Source: an uncultured Roseivirga sp.
GTDB taxonomy: Bacteria > Bacteroidota > Bacteroidia > Cytophagales > Cyclobacteriaceae
Length of the DNA: 64,000 nucleotides
Reading direction: 5' to 3'
Assembly: GCA_947493005.1 (NCBI GenBank)
Contig: CANLOY010000012.1
Coordinates: forward strand, 31,386-95,385
Made by a program: the position numbers and the translations under genes. The notes under the pieces were generated by a model. That model worked only from the letters and a program-made list of their open reading frames with translations, ran no database searches and had not been told where the DNA came from. Below, piece by piece: positions 27,792 to 36,537 of the stretch (the first letter of the stretch is position 1; the number at the start of each line of letters is the position of its first letter).

Positions 27792-27799
27792 CAAAGATA
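27792..27799 (-). promoter_or_regulatory. -7 element of hemA
   Basis: TATCTTTG on the minus strand (CAAAGATA on plus), the same sequence as the crotonase -7 box at 3422. No clear TTTG at -33. Confidence 0.45.
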
Positions 27800-27959
27800 C
27801 CCCCTTATTAGAAATGAAAAAAATGATTAAAATCAGCATTCATTATTTAGAACGTTTCTAGACAATGGCTGCCCAACCCCTCTCAGCATTTTTTTTACAT
27901 AATAGTTGTCTAAATACTTATATTCCGATTTTCCATTTATAAACACACATAGGCTACAA

Positions 27960-28910
27960 TTGAGAAAACAAATCAGGAACTTATTAAGTTTCAGCAAGTC
28001 TGAAGCCAATGGCGTAATTATCTTGATACCATTGATAATCTTCTTTGTTTTCTCCCCTTATCTGTATAAACAGTTTTTCGGAGTCAACTATAGTACTGTA
28101 GAAGAGGATAAAAGGCTGCTAGATAGTTTGGTTGCTTACTTGGAATATGAAAGTGTTGAAGAACCAATTGCTATTATTTCCATTGAATACCATCCTTTTG
28201 ACCCCAACAGTGCTACTGTTGAAGAACTTGTTGGGCTAGGTGTGCCAAAATTTCTATCCCATAGAATAGATAACTATAGGAGTAAAGGTGGGGGATTTCG
28301 GGTTAAAAAAGACTTGAAAAAGATATTCGATTTTCCGGATAGCTTATATCAAAAGTTACATCCGTTTATTCTGTTACCTGAAACGATAATAGAGCCTGCA
28401 AATAATAGGGTTAAGAATTCGAAGAATAAACAGATTGTATTAAATAAACCGTTAGTGCCTTCTTTTAACAAGGACAGTAGTGTTGAGGAGCCTATTGAAG
28501 AGAAAAATGTTTTGTTAAATCTTAACGCGGCTGATACCACAGCGTTAAAATCCATTAGAGGAATTGGCTCAAGTTACTCAAAACGCATTGTAGCTTATAG
28601 AAAGCTACTTGGGGGATATCATGATGTCGTTCAACTAAAAGAGGTATATGGAATGACAGATACATTGTACCAAGCTATAAAGCAATATCTAATAATAAGT
28701 GACACTGCCACGATTTCTAAAGTCAATATTAACATTGCTACATTCAAACAGTTGCTGGCTCATCCCTATATTAACTATGAACAGACAAAGGAAATATTGA
28801 ATACCAAAAGCAAACATGGTAAATTCATGAAGCCAGAAGACCTTTTCAGGCTTAAACTGATGGATAGTCTGGAAGTTGAAAAGCTTCTACCTTATCTGAG
28901 CTTCAAATGA
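27960..28910 (+). CDS. Membrane-anchored helix-hairpin-helix (ComEA-like) protein
   Basis: 316 residues if TTG 27960 is used, which gives the family-typical start RKQIRNLLSFSKSEANGVIILIPLIIF: a basic helix, one transmembrane segment, then soluble domains. A TTG at 27906 would add 18 unlikely residues. Three HhH units follow: FDPNSATVEELVGLGVPKFL with IDNYRSKGGGF, LNLNAADTTALKSIRGIGSS with IVAYRKLLGGY, and VNINIATFKQLLAHPYINYE. ComEA uses such HhH units to bind DNA during natural transformation; here the role is unproven. Stop overlaps the nnr start by ATGA, so it is coupled. Confidence 0.82.
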   Translation: MRKQIRNLLSFSKSEANGVIILIPLIIFFVFSPYLYKQFFGVNYSTVEEDKRLLDSLVAYLEYESVEEPIAIISIEYHPFDPNSATVEELVGLGVPKFLSHRIDNYRSKGGGFRVKKDLKKIFDFPDSLYQKLHPFILLPETIIEPANNRVKNSKNKQIVLNKPLVPSFNKDSSVEEPIEEKNVLLNLNAADTTALKSIRGIGSSYSKRIVAYRKLLGGYHDVVQLKEVYGMTDTLYQAIKQYLIISDTATISKVNINIATFKQLLAHPYINYEQTKEILNTKSKHGKFMKPEDLFRLKLMDSLEVEKLLPYLSFK

Positions 28911-30415
28911 AAAAAATACTTACAACAGAACAAATACGGCTCGCGGATCAGTTTACAATTGAAAATGAGCCGATTGCCTCAATAGATTTAATGGAAAGGG
29001 TTTCTGTTGCTTTTGTGAGTCATTTGCGTCCTTTGATTTCTATAAAATCTAAAATTCAAGTTGTTTGTGGGGGAGGAAATAATGGAGGTGATGGTTTTGC
29101 TATAGCCAGACTCTTAAAGAGTGAAGGCTTTGAAATAGATGTTTGTTTAATCCAGCATGGATCGAAACTTTCAGATGATTGCCAGACTAATCTGGATAGG
29201 ATAGGCATTGATAATGTACACATTATTACAAATGCCGATGCCTTGGAGATTTCCGGAGATATTGTGATTGACGCCATACTTGGTTCAGGCTTAAATCGCT
29301 CAGTTGAAGGTGGGCTGTTGGAGGGAGTAATTAAAAAGATCAACAGGTCAAATGTTAAGGTAGTTAGTGTGGATATCCCTTCTGGGTTGTTTGCTGATGA
29401 TATCGAGCTAAGTGGTGAGATTATCAAAGCAAATCAGACCATCTCTTTCCAGTCGCCTAAACTATCTTTCCTTATTCCCGAGTCAGGTAGTTATGTAGGT
29501 GAGTTTATAGTCGCTGATATAGGCCTGGATCACGAATTTGTTAAAAGTCAGGATAGCCCATATGCCCTTATTGAGGCCAAAGATGTGTCGGTCATGTTGC
29601 CAAAAAGGAATAAGTTTCAGCACAAAGGCGACTTTGGGAGGGTTCAGGTATTTGCAGGTAGCCTTGGTAAAATGGGCGCAGCCTTTTTATGTAGTAAGGC
29701 AGTATTAAGAACAGGTGCAGGTCTGTTGACAGTACATATACCTGGTTGTGGTTATAATATTTTGCAATCTACACTTCCAGAAGCTATGGTAACGGTTGAT
29801 GAGAGTAAAGAATTAATTAGTTCCGGTACGGTTTATGAAACCACAAATGCGGTTTGTATTGGTCCCGGAATTGGTACAAAAAAAGATACCGTTTCATGGC
29901 TTTGTAATTTGCTTGAAACAGTTGATGTTCCAATGGTTCTGGATGCTGATGCTTTGAATATTATTTCAGAGAATAAGTTTTTAATGGATTTTATTCCAGA
30001 ACATTCGGTGTTAACTCCACATGTAGGGGAGTTTCATAGGTTGTTTGGGCTTTGTAAAAATGGCAAAGAAAGAATTGAGAGAATGCGAAGTGTTGCTTTC
30101 GATAAAAAGTTGGTTATAATTCTGAAAGGTGCGAACAGTGCTGTAGCTCTTCCAGATGGTAGGGTGGCTTTTAACTCTACTGGTAATGTAGGTATGGCCA
30201 CAGGCGGTAGTGGGGATGTTTTGTCAGGGATAATCACTGGATTGATGGCACAAGGGATGAATGGGCAATCAGCCGCTATTGCTGGAGTTTTTCTTCATGG
30301 AATGGCTGGAGATTTAGCTGAAAAAAAAGTTGGTAAAATGTCATTGATGGCATCAGATTTGCTTTTTGAACTACCAAATGCAATTTCTAACGCTTTAGAA
30401 ACTGGATTTATTTGA
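28907..30415 (+). CDS. nnr: Bifunctional NAD(P)H-hydrate epimerase / ADP-dependent dehydratase
   Basis: Repairs hydrated NAD(P)H. 502 residues: an N-terminal YjeF_N epimerase domain (about 1-215) with GGGNNGGDGFAIARLL and the DAILGSGL...DIPSG motif, and a C-terminal carbohydrate-kinase-like dehydratase domain (about 220-500) with VCIGPGIGTKKD, LDADALNI, LTPHVGEF and NVGMATGGSGDVLSGIITGL, where the catalytic Asp is in GSGDVLSG. Both halves look intact. It starts inside the stop of the helix-hairpin-helix gene. Coordinate expression of these two is a coupling observation, not a shared pathway. Confidence 0.95.
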   Translation: MKKILTTEQIRLADQFTIENEPIASIDLMERVSVAFVSHLRPLISIKSKIQVVCGGGNNGGDGFAIARLLKSEGFEIDVCLIQHGSKLSDDCQTNLDRIGIDNVHIITNADALEISGDIVIDAILGSGLNRSVEGGLLEGVIKKINRSNVKVVSVDIPSGLFADDIELSGEIIKANQTISFQSPKLSFLIPESGSYVGEFIVADIGLDHEFVKSQDSPYALIEAKDVSVMLPKRNKFQHKGDFGRVQVFAGSLGKMGAAFLCSKAVLRTGAGLLTVHIPGCGYNILQSTLPEAMVTVDESKELISSGTVYETTNAVCIGPGIGTKKDTVSWLCNLLETVDVPMVLDADALNIISENKFLMDFIPEHSVLTPHVGEFHRLFGLCKNGKERIERMRSVAFDKKLVIILKGANSAVALPDGRVAFNSTGNVGMATGGSGDVLSGIITGLMAQGMNGQSAAIAGVFLHGMAGDLAEKKVGKMSLMASDLLFELPNAISNALETGFI

Positions 30416-30469
30416 AAAAAAATTAACTTTAACTAAACCTTATTACAAAAATAGGGGTCTAATTAATTG

Positions 30470-30847
30470 ATGAAGGTCTTCAACCACCACATATCGCAAA
30501 GAAGTATTGTCTTTGGACTCTCTTTATTTCTATTGGTGTTCTCTATGTCAGCACAGTCTGAACGACTTGCCAGAGCCAACAACAATGGTAACGATAAAGT
30601 TAAGGTTGAAGTATATCCAAATCCGACTTCCGACTATCTAAACATTGACTTAAGTGATTTAAAACTCCAAAAGCCCAAGATTGAGATCAGGAGCATTGTA
30701 GGTACTCCAATGAGAATTAACCTTGAGAAAAATGGAAGAGATAAATACAAGATAGACGTTCAGTCTTTTGCCAGAGGGTATTATCTGGTGCTTGTAATGG
30801 ACGATCGATCCAAATTTCAGCAAACAGTAAGATTTAGTAAGAAATAG
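30470..30847 (+). CDS. Small secreted protein consisting almost only of a T9SS type A C-terminal domain
   Basis: 125 residues from the ATG at 30470 (preceded by an in-frame TTG). Signal peptide (IVFGLSLFLLVFSMSAQ), a short linker (SERLARANNNGNDK), then VEVYPNPTSDYLNIDLSDL and LVMDDRSKFQQTVRFSKK: the PNP-T-DYLNI and YxxxVxxxxxxxxxKxv features of the type IX secretion sorting domain. Normally this domain follows a large cargo; here there is no passenger. Either a minimal cargo or an orphan C-terminal domain that occupies the T9SS translocon. Directly followed by a strong terminator. Confidence 0.75.
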   Translation: MKVFNHHISQRSIVFGLSLFLLVFSMSAQSERLARANNNGNDKVKVEVYPNPTSDYLNIDLSDLKLQKPKIEIRSIVGTPMRINLEKNGRDKYKIDVQSFARGYYLVLVMDDRSKFQQTVRFSKK

Positions 30848-30871
30848 AAAACCCCGAAAGTTCGGGGTTTT
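30848..30871. terminator. Bidirectional terminator between T9SS-domain gene and asnS
   Basis: AAAACCCCGA/TCGGGGTTTT hairpin with a short loop of 4 nt, followed by T on both strands. Confidence 0.85.
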
Positions 30872-30876
30872 TAATT

Positions 30877-32325
30877 TTAGAATGCTGCGCTTCCAGGTGT
30901 TCTTGGAAATGGAATAACATCTCGAATATTACTTAGTCCAGTCACGAAAATCATCAACCTTTCGAACCCTAATCCAAAACCACTATGTGGTGCGGTACCA
31001 AATCTCCTGGTATCCAGATACCAATCCATTTCTTCCTCTGGAATATTCATTTCCGCCATTCGACTAGTTAGTACATCAAGTCTTTCTTCCCTTTGTGAAC
31101 CTCCAACAATTTCTCCTATACCAGGGAATAAAATGTCCATGGCACCCACGGTGTTTCCATCATCATTCATTCGCATATAAAATGCTTTGATGTCTTTAGG
31201 ATAATCAGTGAGTATTACTGGTTTCTTGAAATGCTTTTCAACCAAATAACGTTCGTGTTCAGACTGAAGGTCGGTGCCCCAACCTTCAACTGGAAATTGA
31301 AATTTCTTCTTCTTGTTAGGTTTAGAGTTTTTGAGAATGTCTATGGCTTCAGTGTATGTTAGTCTAATAAATTCATTATCTACCACAAACTTTAACTTTT
31401 CAGTTAAGGACATTTCGCTTCGCTCATTGGCAGGCTTTAGCTTTTCCTCGTCCAAAAGACGTTTTTCAAGGAAAGCCAAATCATCAGTACAATTATCTAA
31501 AGCGTATTGACATAAGAACTGTAGAAATTCTTCCGCCAGATCCATGTTGTCTGTGAGATCATAAAACGCCATTTCGGGCTCAATCATCCAGAATTCAGAT
31601 AAGTGTCTGGTGGTGTTTGAGTTTTCTGCCCGAAAAGTAGGTCCAAAAGTGTAGATTTCCCCTAGGGCGAGCGCTCCCAATTCACCTTCCAACTGACCAG
31701 AAACAGTTAGGTTAGTTTCTTTTCCAAAGAAGTCTTTGCTATAATCAATGTTTCCTTCTTCTGTCAATGGAGGATTAATAGGATCCAGAGTAGAAACTCT
31801 GAACATTTCTCCAGCCCCCTCGGCATCAGAGCCGGTAACAAAAGGTGTGTGCCAATAGTAGAACCCTTTATCATTAAAAAACTTGTGAACCGCAAAAGAC
31901 ATGGCATGTCTTATTCTGAAAACAGCACCAAAAGTATTTGTCCTTGGCCTTAAGTGTGCAATCTCTCTTAAAAACTCGAAAGAGTGTTTTTTAGGTTGCA
32001 AAGGATATTTTTCAGGATCAGCAACACCAAGTACTTCTATTTGGGATGCCGATATTTCTACACTTTGACCTGCACCTTGAGAAGCAACTAGTTTTCCGGT
32101 TACAGAAATACTTGCCCCTGTAGTGATGTTTTTAAGAACATCTTCTCCAATTAATTCAGGATCAGCAACTACCTGAATACTATTTATGGAAGAACCATCA
32201 TTAAGCGCGATAAAGTTTACCTGTTTATTGCCTCTTTTGGTTCTTACCCAACCTTTTGCCACAACTTCAACATCCTGTTGAGTGCTTTTAAGCAGCGCAG
32301 CAATCTTGGTTCTTTTAGTCTTCAT
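30877..32325 (-). CDS. asnS: Asparaginyl-tRNA synthetase
   Basis: Charges tRNA-Asn. 482 residues with the OB-fold anticodon domain at the N-terminus ([20 protein letters not shown], about 19-38) and a class IIb catalytic domain: [19 protein letters not shown] (motif 1 region), [20 protein letters not shown] (motif 2 with flipping loop), and [16 protein letters not shown] (motif 3). The length and the GAGEMF segment favour Asn over Asp specificity. ATG start at 32325. The minus-strand terminator is the hairpin at 30848. No riboswitch is visible upstream. Confidence 0.96.
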   Translation of the reverse strand: MKTKRTKIAALLKSTQQDVEVVAKGWVRTKRGNKQVNFIALNDGSSINSIQVVADPELIGEDVLKNITTGASISVTGKLVASQGAGQSVEISASQIEVLGVADPEKYPLQPKKHSFEFLREIAHLRPRTNTFGAVFRIRHAMSFAVHKFFNDKGFYYWHTPFVTGSDAEGAGEMFRVSTLDPINPPLTEEGNIDYSKDFFGKETNLTVSGQLEGELGALALGEIYTFGPTFRAENSNTTRHLSEFWMIEPEMAFYDLTDNMDLAEEFLQFLCQYALDNCTDDLAFLEKRLLDEEKLKPANERSEMSLTEKLKFVVDNEFIRLTYTEAIDILKNSKPNKKKKFQFPVEGWGTDLQSEHERYLVEKHFKKPVILTDYPKDIKAFYMRMNDDGNTVGAMDILFPGIGEIVGGSQREERLDVLTSRMAEMNIPEEEMDWYLDTRRFGTAPHSGFGLGFERLMIFVTGLSNIRDVIPFPRTPGSAAF

Positions 32326-32547
32326 AGTTTCTAAATACTGAATAGATTTTTATGTGAACGCAAAGCAATGATTTTTTACTTTCAAACACAACTAATTGAT
32401 AATCATTTACTAGTACAATGTTGAATTGGTGTTGGAAAGAATATTAGGAAAAAAAGGCTGTGAAGACACAATAAAGTGGTTTTGAATTTTTTGCACGGTT
32501 TTTGTTAAAAAGTGTCACAATGTGATCGGTTCTCTCGTTCTTTCTTT

Positions 32548-32555
32548 TAAATTTG
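32548..32555 (+). promoter_or_regulatory. -7 element of rpoN, with TCACA-A-TGTGA dyad upstream
   Basis: TAAATTTG fits TAnnTTTG, 31 nt before the rpoN ATG. A perfect dyad TCACA-A-TGTGA lies at 32515-32525, about 22 nt upstream of the box. No TTTG is found at -33. Confidence 0.45.
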
Positions 32556-32586
32556 AGATAATAGAAGAGAGCATTTAAAAACACTG

Positions 32587-34038
32587 ATGCAAAAGTTAAG
32601 CCTTAATCAATCTTTAAGTCAAAAGCTGTCACCACAGCAGATACAGTTTATTAAGCTGTTGCAGGTGCCTACAGCAGAGCTTGATACCCGGGTGGAGGAG
32701 GAGTTGGAGATTAACCCTGCTTTAGAGGAAGGTAGAGAAGAAGAGCCTGCCCAGGAGAGAGAGGAATTTGAAGATGGTGAAGTAAGCTCTACAGAAGATT
32801 TAAATGTTGAGGATTATCTGGGAGATGACGATTACTCAGGCTACAAGATGCAAGGAGATGGGAACTACAATGACGATGAAGATCGTGAAATGCCCGTGGC
32901 CATGCAGGCTTCTCTTAATGATCAACTTGAAGCACAGTTAGGCTTTCTAGGCTTAGAGGAGAGACAGGAGAATATTGCTAAACAGCTTCTGGGGAGTATT
33001 GAGTCAGATGGATATATAAGAAGAGAGCTTGATGCAATTGTAAATGACCTGGCTTTTGCTCAAAACATAGAAACAGATGTTGATGAGCTTGAAGAACTTC
33101 TTTCTCAGATACAGAGCTTTGACCCCCCGGGAATTGCAGCACGAAATTTACGAGAGTGTTTGCTTATTCAATTGGAAAAGAAAAGAGATGATTTAGAGGA
33201 AGATGAGATCATTACTACGGCTATTGATATCGTTTCTCTTTGTTTTGATGAGTTCACCAAAAAGCATTATGACAAAATCATCAGGAAGCTAAACCTCGAA
33301 GATGAAGGGCTTTTGAAAGAAGCCATCAGTGCAATTACAAAGCTTAATCCAAAACCTGGAGGTATTTCTGGAGGATTAGTTAAGACTCAATATCTGATAC
33401 CTGATTTTCTGCTTTCAAACAGTAACGGGAAGTTTGACTTGACATTAAACAGCCGTAATGCTCCAGAACTTCGAGTAAGCCAGTCGTATTCCGATATGTT
33501 TTCAGCCTATGACAAGAGTGATAAAAAAGATAAAAAGCTTAAAGAAACAGTAACTTTTGTAAAGCAGAAATTGGATGCGGCTAAATGGTTTATTGATGCA
33601 ATAAAGCAAAGACAAAACACTTTGCTTCGAACCATGGAGTCTATTGTGAAATTTCAATATGATTTCTTTCAAGATGGAGATGAGTCCAAGCTAAGACCTA
33701 TGATTCTGAAAGATATTGCTAATGAAATTAATATGGATATTTCAACAGTATCCAGAGTGGCAAATTCTAAATCGATTCAGACCGACTTTGGTATTTTTCC
33801 TCTTAAGTACTTTTTTAGTGAAGGTATTTCTACAGCCAGTGGTGAAGATGTGAGTAGTCGTGAGGTTAAAAATGTACTTGCGCAGCTTATTGATGGAGAA
33901 GACAAAAAGAAACCACTTTCTGATGATAAACTTGAGAAGTCATTGAAGGCTAAAGGCTATAATATAGCAAGAAGAACTGTCGCTAAATACAGGGAGCAGT
34001 TGAACATACCGGTCGCTCGCCTTAGAAAAGAACTTTGA
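32587..34038 (+). CDS. rpoN: RNA polymerase sigma-54 factor
   Basis: Sigma-54 that needs enhancer-binding ATPases to open promoters. 483 residues. Region I has the Gln/Leu-rich start MQKLSLNQSLSQKLSPQQIQ; region II is acidic (DDDYSGYK region); the core-binding domain has IQSFDPPGIAARNLRECL; and the RpoN box ARRTVAKYRE lies at 461-470, followed by the C-terminal ARLRK. No enhancer-binding protein is found in this window. It is followed after 1 nt by the PAP2 protein gene, so they are likely co-transcribed. Confidence 0.96.
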   Translation: MQKLSLNQSLSQKLSPQQIQFIKLLQVPTAELDTRVEEELEINPALEEGREEEPAQEREEFEDGEVSSTEDLNVEDYLGDDDYSGYKMQGDGNYNDDEDREMPVAMQASLNDQLEAQLGFLGLEERQENIAKQLLGSIESDGYIRRELDAIVNDLAFAQNIETDVDELEELLSQIQSFDPPGIAARNLRECLLIQLEKKRDDLEEDEIITTAIDIVSLCFDEFTKKHYDKIIRKLNLEDEGLLKEAISAITKLNPKPGGISGGLVKTQYLIPDFLLSNSNGKFDLTLNSRNAPELRVSQSYSDMFSAYDKSDKKDKKLKETVTFVKQKLDAAKWFIDAIKQRQNTLLRTMESIVKFQYDFFQDGDESKLRPMILKDIANEINMDISTVSRVANSKSIQTDFGIFPLKYFFSEGISTASGEDVSSREVKNVLAQLIDGEDKKKPLSDDKLEKSLKAKGYNIARRTVAKYREQLNIPVARLRKEL

Positions 34039-34039
34039 T

Positions 34040-34657
34040 TTGAATTTCCTAGCCAAATTCCTGACCTACGTATTCCAGCCGTTACTTATGCCAACATTGG
34101 TATTTTATACCATTTTGTTTCATCTAGGTAATAGCTCTAACCTAACAGAGAAGGGAAGATGGACAGTAATATGGCTTGTTTTTATTACAACATGTCTTGT
34201 GCCAGTACTTACTGTTGTGATGTTCAGATTGACAAAAGTGATCAAAGATTTGCACATGCAAGATAGGAGAGATAGGTATTTGCCCTTTGTCTTTATCTCG
34301 CTCTTTTATATTGTGGTGTCCTTTTTAATTAGGGGGCAGGAATGGATGACTCCGGTTATGAATATTTCCTTTCTTGGTATTACTACCGTTGTAGTGCTTA
34401 CAAATGGTATTACTTTCAGGTGGAAAATAAGTGCTCATGCGGCTGGTGTTGCTGGTTGGTTGGGGTTTGTAATTGCTTTTAAGCATAGTTTTCAAGCAAC
34501 AAACACTTTGTTCTGGCCATTGATTGCTGCTGTTGCCCTTACAGGTTTGGTAGCATGGTCGAGACTTCGTTTGAATGCTCATAGACCGGCTGAAATCCTG
34601 GCGGGGTCAATACTAGGTTTTGCTATTAGTTATGGATCAATAGCTATATTTCTATAG
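34040..34657 (+). CDS. PAP2-like integral membrane phosphatase
   Basis: 205 residues, about six transmembrane helices. The active-site segments of the PAP2 superfamily are visible in part: KISAHAAGVAGWLG (SxHxxG-type) and ARLRLNAHRPAEILAGSILG (R...H..D/E segment). The first KxxxxRP motif is only weakly met (TKVIKDLHMQDRRDR). The substrate is not known; such enzymes act on undecaprenyl or phosphatidic phosphates. The start is TTG at 34040, one base after the rpoN stop. The PaaG-like gene begins 5 nt after the stop, suggesting a three-gene operon of unrelated functions. Confidence 0.78.
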   Translation: MNFLAKFLTYVFQPLLMPTLVFYTILFHLGNSSNLTEKGRWTVIWLVFITTCLVPVLTVVMFRLTKVIKDLHMQDRRDRYLPFVFISLFYIVVSFLIRGQEWMTPVMNISFLGITTVVVLTNGITFRWKISAHAAGVAGWLGFVIAFKHSFQATNTLFWPLIAAVALTGLVAWSRLRLNAHRPAEILAGSILGFAISYGSIAIFL

Positions 34658-34662
34658 AAGTT

Positions 34663-35442
34663 ATGTACGAATATTTAAAATATGATTTGAGTGAAGGAGT
34701 AGCTACTATTTCGCTCAACCGCCCTGAGGTTTACAATGCATTGAATAACGAAATTACATTCGAGCTTCAAGCAGCATTGAAAGAAGTGAAAAAGAACAAT
34801 GAAGTAAGAGTTGTTGTGCTTACCGGAGAAGGTAAAGCCTTCTGTTCGGGGCAAGACCTTAAAGCGTCTGCTGCAGAACCTAATCGTTCTTTTTCAGATT
34901 CAATTCACAAGCGTTACAATCCAATTATCAAGGCAATTAGAAAAATGCCCAAACCCGTGATTTGTAAACTGAATGGAGTGGCTGCCGGAGCAGGTTGCTC
35001 TTTTGCCATTGCTTGTGATATAGTAGTAGCAGCTGAAAGTGCCAAGCTCATAGAAGTGTTTGTGAATATTGGTTTGGTGCTTGATTCAGGGTCTTCTTAT
35101 TTTTTGCCCAGACTTCTTGGTTCGGCTAAATCTTTTGAGTTAGCTACAATGGGAACAAGAGTTTCTGGTAAGGAGGCTGAAATTATAGGGCTTGTTAATA
35201 AGTGTGTGCCTGATACGGAGTTAGATGCTGCGGTCAAGGCTTATACCGATTATTATGCTAAAGCACCTACTAAGGCTATTGGTCTAATGAAAAAGATGCT
35301 TAATAAGTCTCAGAATGCTACGTTGAGTGAAATGCTTGATTATGAAGCCTATAATCAGGATATAGCTGGAGGTACACACGACCATAAAGAGGGAGTGCAG
35401 GCCTTCTTAGAGAAAAGAGTTCCTGAATTTAAAGGACATTAA
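34663..35442 (+). CDS. PaaG-like enoyl-CoA isomerase/hydratase
   Basis: 259-residue crotonase of the PaaG group. The oxyanion segments are FCSGQDL (60-66) and NGVAAGAGCSFAIACD (104-119). The first hydratase Glu is replaced here (GAGCSFA instead of GGGCELA), whereas an Asp is present in IGLVLDSGSSYFLPRL (Asp141), matching the catalytic Asp of PaaG in GLVPDSG. This favours a 1,2-epoxyphenylacetyl-CoA isomerase or delta-isomerase type of activity over simple hydration. No other phenylacetate (paa) genes are visible, so a physiological role in phenylacetate breakdown is not supported. Confidence 0.82.
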   Translation: MYEYLKYDLSEGVATISLNRPEVYNALNNEITFELQAALKEVKKNNEVRVVVLTGEGKAFCSGQDLKASAAEPNRSFSDSIHKRYNPIIKAIRKMPKPVICKLNGVAAGAGCSFAIACDIVVAAESAKLIEVFVNIGLVLDSGSSYFLPRLLGSAKSFELATMGTRVSGKEAEIIGLVNKCVPDTELDAAVKAYTDYYAKAPTKAIGLMKKMLNKSQNATLSEMLDYEAYNQDIAGGTHDHKEGVQAFLEKRVPEFKGH

Positions 35443-35452
35443 AGAACTGATA

Positions 35453-36163
35453 TTAGAAACCGGTCAGTGAGATACCAATAGTTAAGGTTTTGGTGTCTTC
35501 TCCACCGGCCGGTGCAATATCCCACTTCTTTGACAATTCATAAAAGCCGAATATGCTGAAGCCTCCAAAGCCTATTCGACCCTGAACTCCGTATCTAAAT
35601 CTATTAAAGCCTAGCTCTTGTCTGTCTTTGACTAATCGCTTGTCACCCTTTGCGTCTTCAAATCTGTATTTGACAAAAGAAGAATAAAGCACACCTCCTT
35701 TTACACCTAAGGCGGCTCTGAAGCCACGGTTGTATTGATTTCCACTGCTATACCATCTGATTTCAAGAGGTATGTCCAGATAGTTCAGTCCAAGTTTTGA
35801 TTTGCCAAAAGTAGTTGGGTTGTTAGGAGCAAGGTTAACTAAGTCGGCCGTGCCTATACTTCTTACTCCGGCATTATCAATCGAAGATGTTAACGTAAAG
35901 TTGTTTTTGAAGGAATACTTCTCAAAACTAAGACCTATTCCCGGAGTAAAAGTAAAACCTCTGTTCCCAAGTGGTAAGTCATAATAGTAGGTAAGATTTA
36001 CCGTCTTAGACTGAAATCCGTTCAACGAAATGTTTGTAGGAGCACTGCTCCAACTGTTTAGCCCAATATCAACCAATAAGGCACCAGGTAAATCTGGGCG
36101 TTGAGCCTGAGCAGAAATGCTCATGAAAAATAAACCAACAACTGCGAATAACAACTTCTTCAT
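35453..36163 (-). CDS. Outer-membrane beta-barrel protein (PorT-like domain)
   Basis: About 236 residues from the ATG at 36163, which opens a clean signal peptide (MKKLLFAVVGLFFMSISAQA). An upstream in-frame ATG at 36190 adds only nine residues. The mature part alternates polar and aromatic residues, with long strands such as VNLTYYYDLPLG, FTFTPGIGLSFEKYSF, LNYLDIPLEIRWY and a terminal TIGISLTGF ending in Phe, as expected of an 8-stranded outer membrane barrel of the PF13568 type. Single gene convergent with the PaaG-like gene. Ligand unknown. Confidence 0.8.
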   Translation of the reverse strand: MKKLLFAVVGLFFMSISAQAQRPDLPGALLVDIGLNSWSSAPTNISLNGFQSKTVNLTYYYDLPLGNRGFTFTPGIGLSFEKYSFKNNFTLTSSIDNAGVRSIGTADLVNLAPNNPTTFGKSKLGLNYLDIPLEIRWYSSGNQYNRGFRAALGVKGGVLYSSFVKYRFEDAKGDKRLVKDRQELGFNRFRYGVQGRIGFGGFSIFGFYELSKKWDIAPAGGEDTKTLTIGISLTGF

Positions 36164-36224
36164 AGGTATGCTGAATTTTAGCGGTGGCAAAGATAGTATT
36201 TTTTAAAAGTATATAAGCCGGTCT

Positions 36225-36254
36225 TTTGCAAAGAAAAAGAATTAATTACCTTTG
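36225..36254 (+). promoter_or_regulatory. Promoter of the tRNA-Arg gene
   Basis: TTTG at 36225-36228, 18 nt, TACCTTTG at 36247-36254. An exact fit to the Bacteroidota consensus. The 5' leader before the tRNA is about 35 nt and contains TTTAACG/CGTTAAA arms. Confidence 0.7.
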
Positions 36255-36293
36255 CGAACCATTTTAACGGACTTTAACTTTCGTTAAATGAAT

Positions 36294-36367
36294 GGCCTCG
36301 TAGCATAACTGAATAGTGCACTTGATTACGGCTCAAGAGGTTGCAGGTTTGAATCCTGCCGAGGTCA
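36294..36367 (+). tRNA. tRNA-Arg (anticodon ACG)
   Basis: Folds to a standard cloverleaf of 74 nt. Acceptor stem GGCCTCG/CGAGGTC (one G-U pair), D stem GCAT/GTGC, anticodon stem CTTGA/TCAAG with loop TTACGGC, T stem GCAGG/CCTGC, discriminator A. No CCA is encoded. Anticodon ACG at 36328-36330 reads CGN Arg codons, probably after A34-to-inosine editing. Odd: D-loop position 19 is A and T-loop position 56 is T, replacing the usual G19-C56 pair. Confidence 0.97.
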
Positions 36368-36370
36368 CTG

Positions 36371-36415
36371 AAAACTGAGAAGCCTTGTCTATCACAGACA
36401 AGGCTTCTCAGTTTT
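36371..36415 (+). terminator. Strong terminator after tRNA-Arg
   Basis: Perfect 20-bp stem (36371-36390 with 36396-36415), 5-nt loop ATCAC, then a T run. It begins only 4 nt after the tRNA. Confidence 0.93.
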
Positions 36416-36447
36416 TGTACTCGATATGAATCCTGAATATTCTGGTT

Positions 36448-36458
36448 TACAGAGTTAA
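36448..36458 (+). repeat. Direct repeat TACAGAGTTAA, copy 1
   Basis: 11-bp repeat 90 bp upstream of an identical copy at 36538. The pair brackets the arsenosugar operon promoter. Confidence 0.4.
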
Positions 36459-36504
36459 TCCCCAGGCTTGTTATAAAATGTTATCGAGGTGACATTTCAA
36501 AAAG

Positions 36505-36533
36505 TTGAGTGCCGTTTCTTGAAATTATTTTTG
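36505..36533 (+). promoter_or_regulatory. Promoter of the arsenosugar operon
   Basis: TTG at 36505-36507, 18 nt, TATTTTTG at 36526-36533. The expected transcript starts near 36539, about 28 nt before the ATG and inside the second direct repeat. Confidence 0.6.
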
Positions 36534-36537
36534 AGTA

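Noticed and set aside
30467..32586. Riboswitch or T-box near asnS and the T9SS-domain gene
   Set aside because: No conserved aptamer or antiterminator-like structure was seen; the hairpin at 30848 explains termination.
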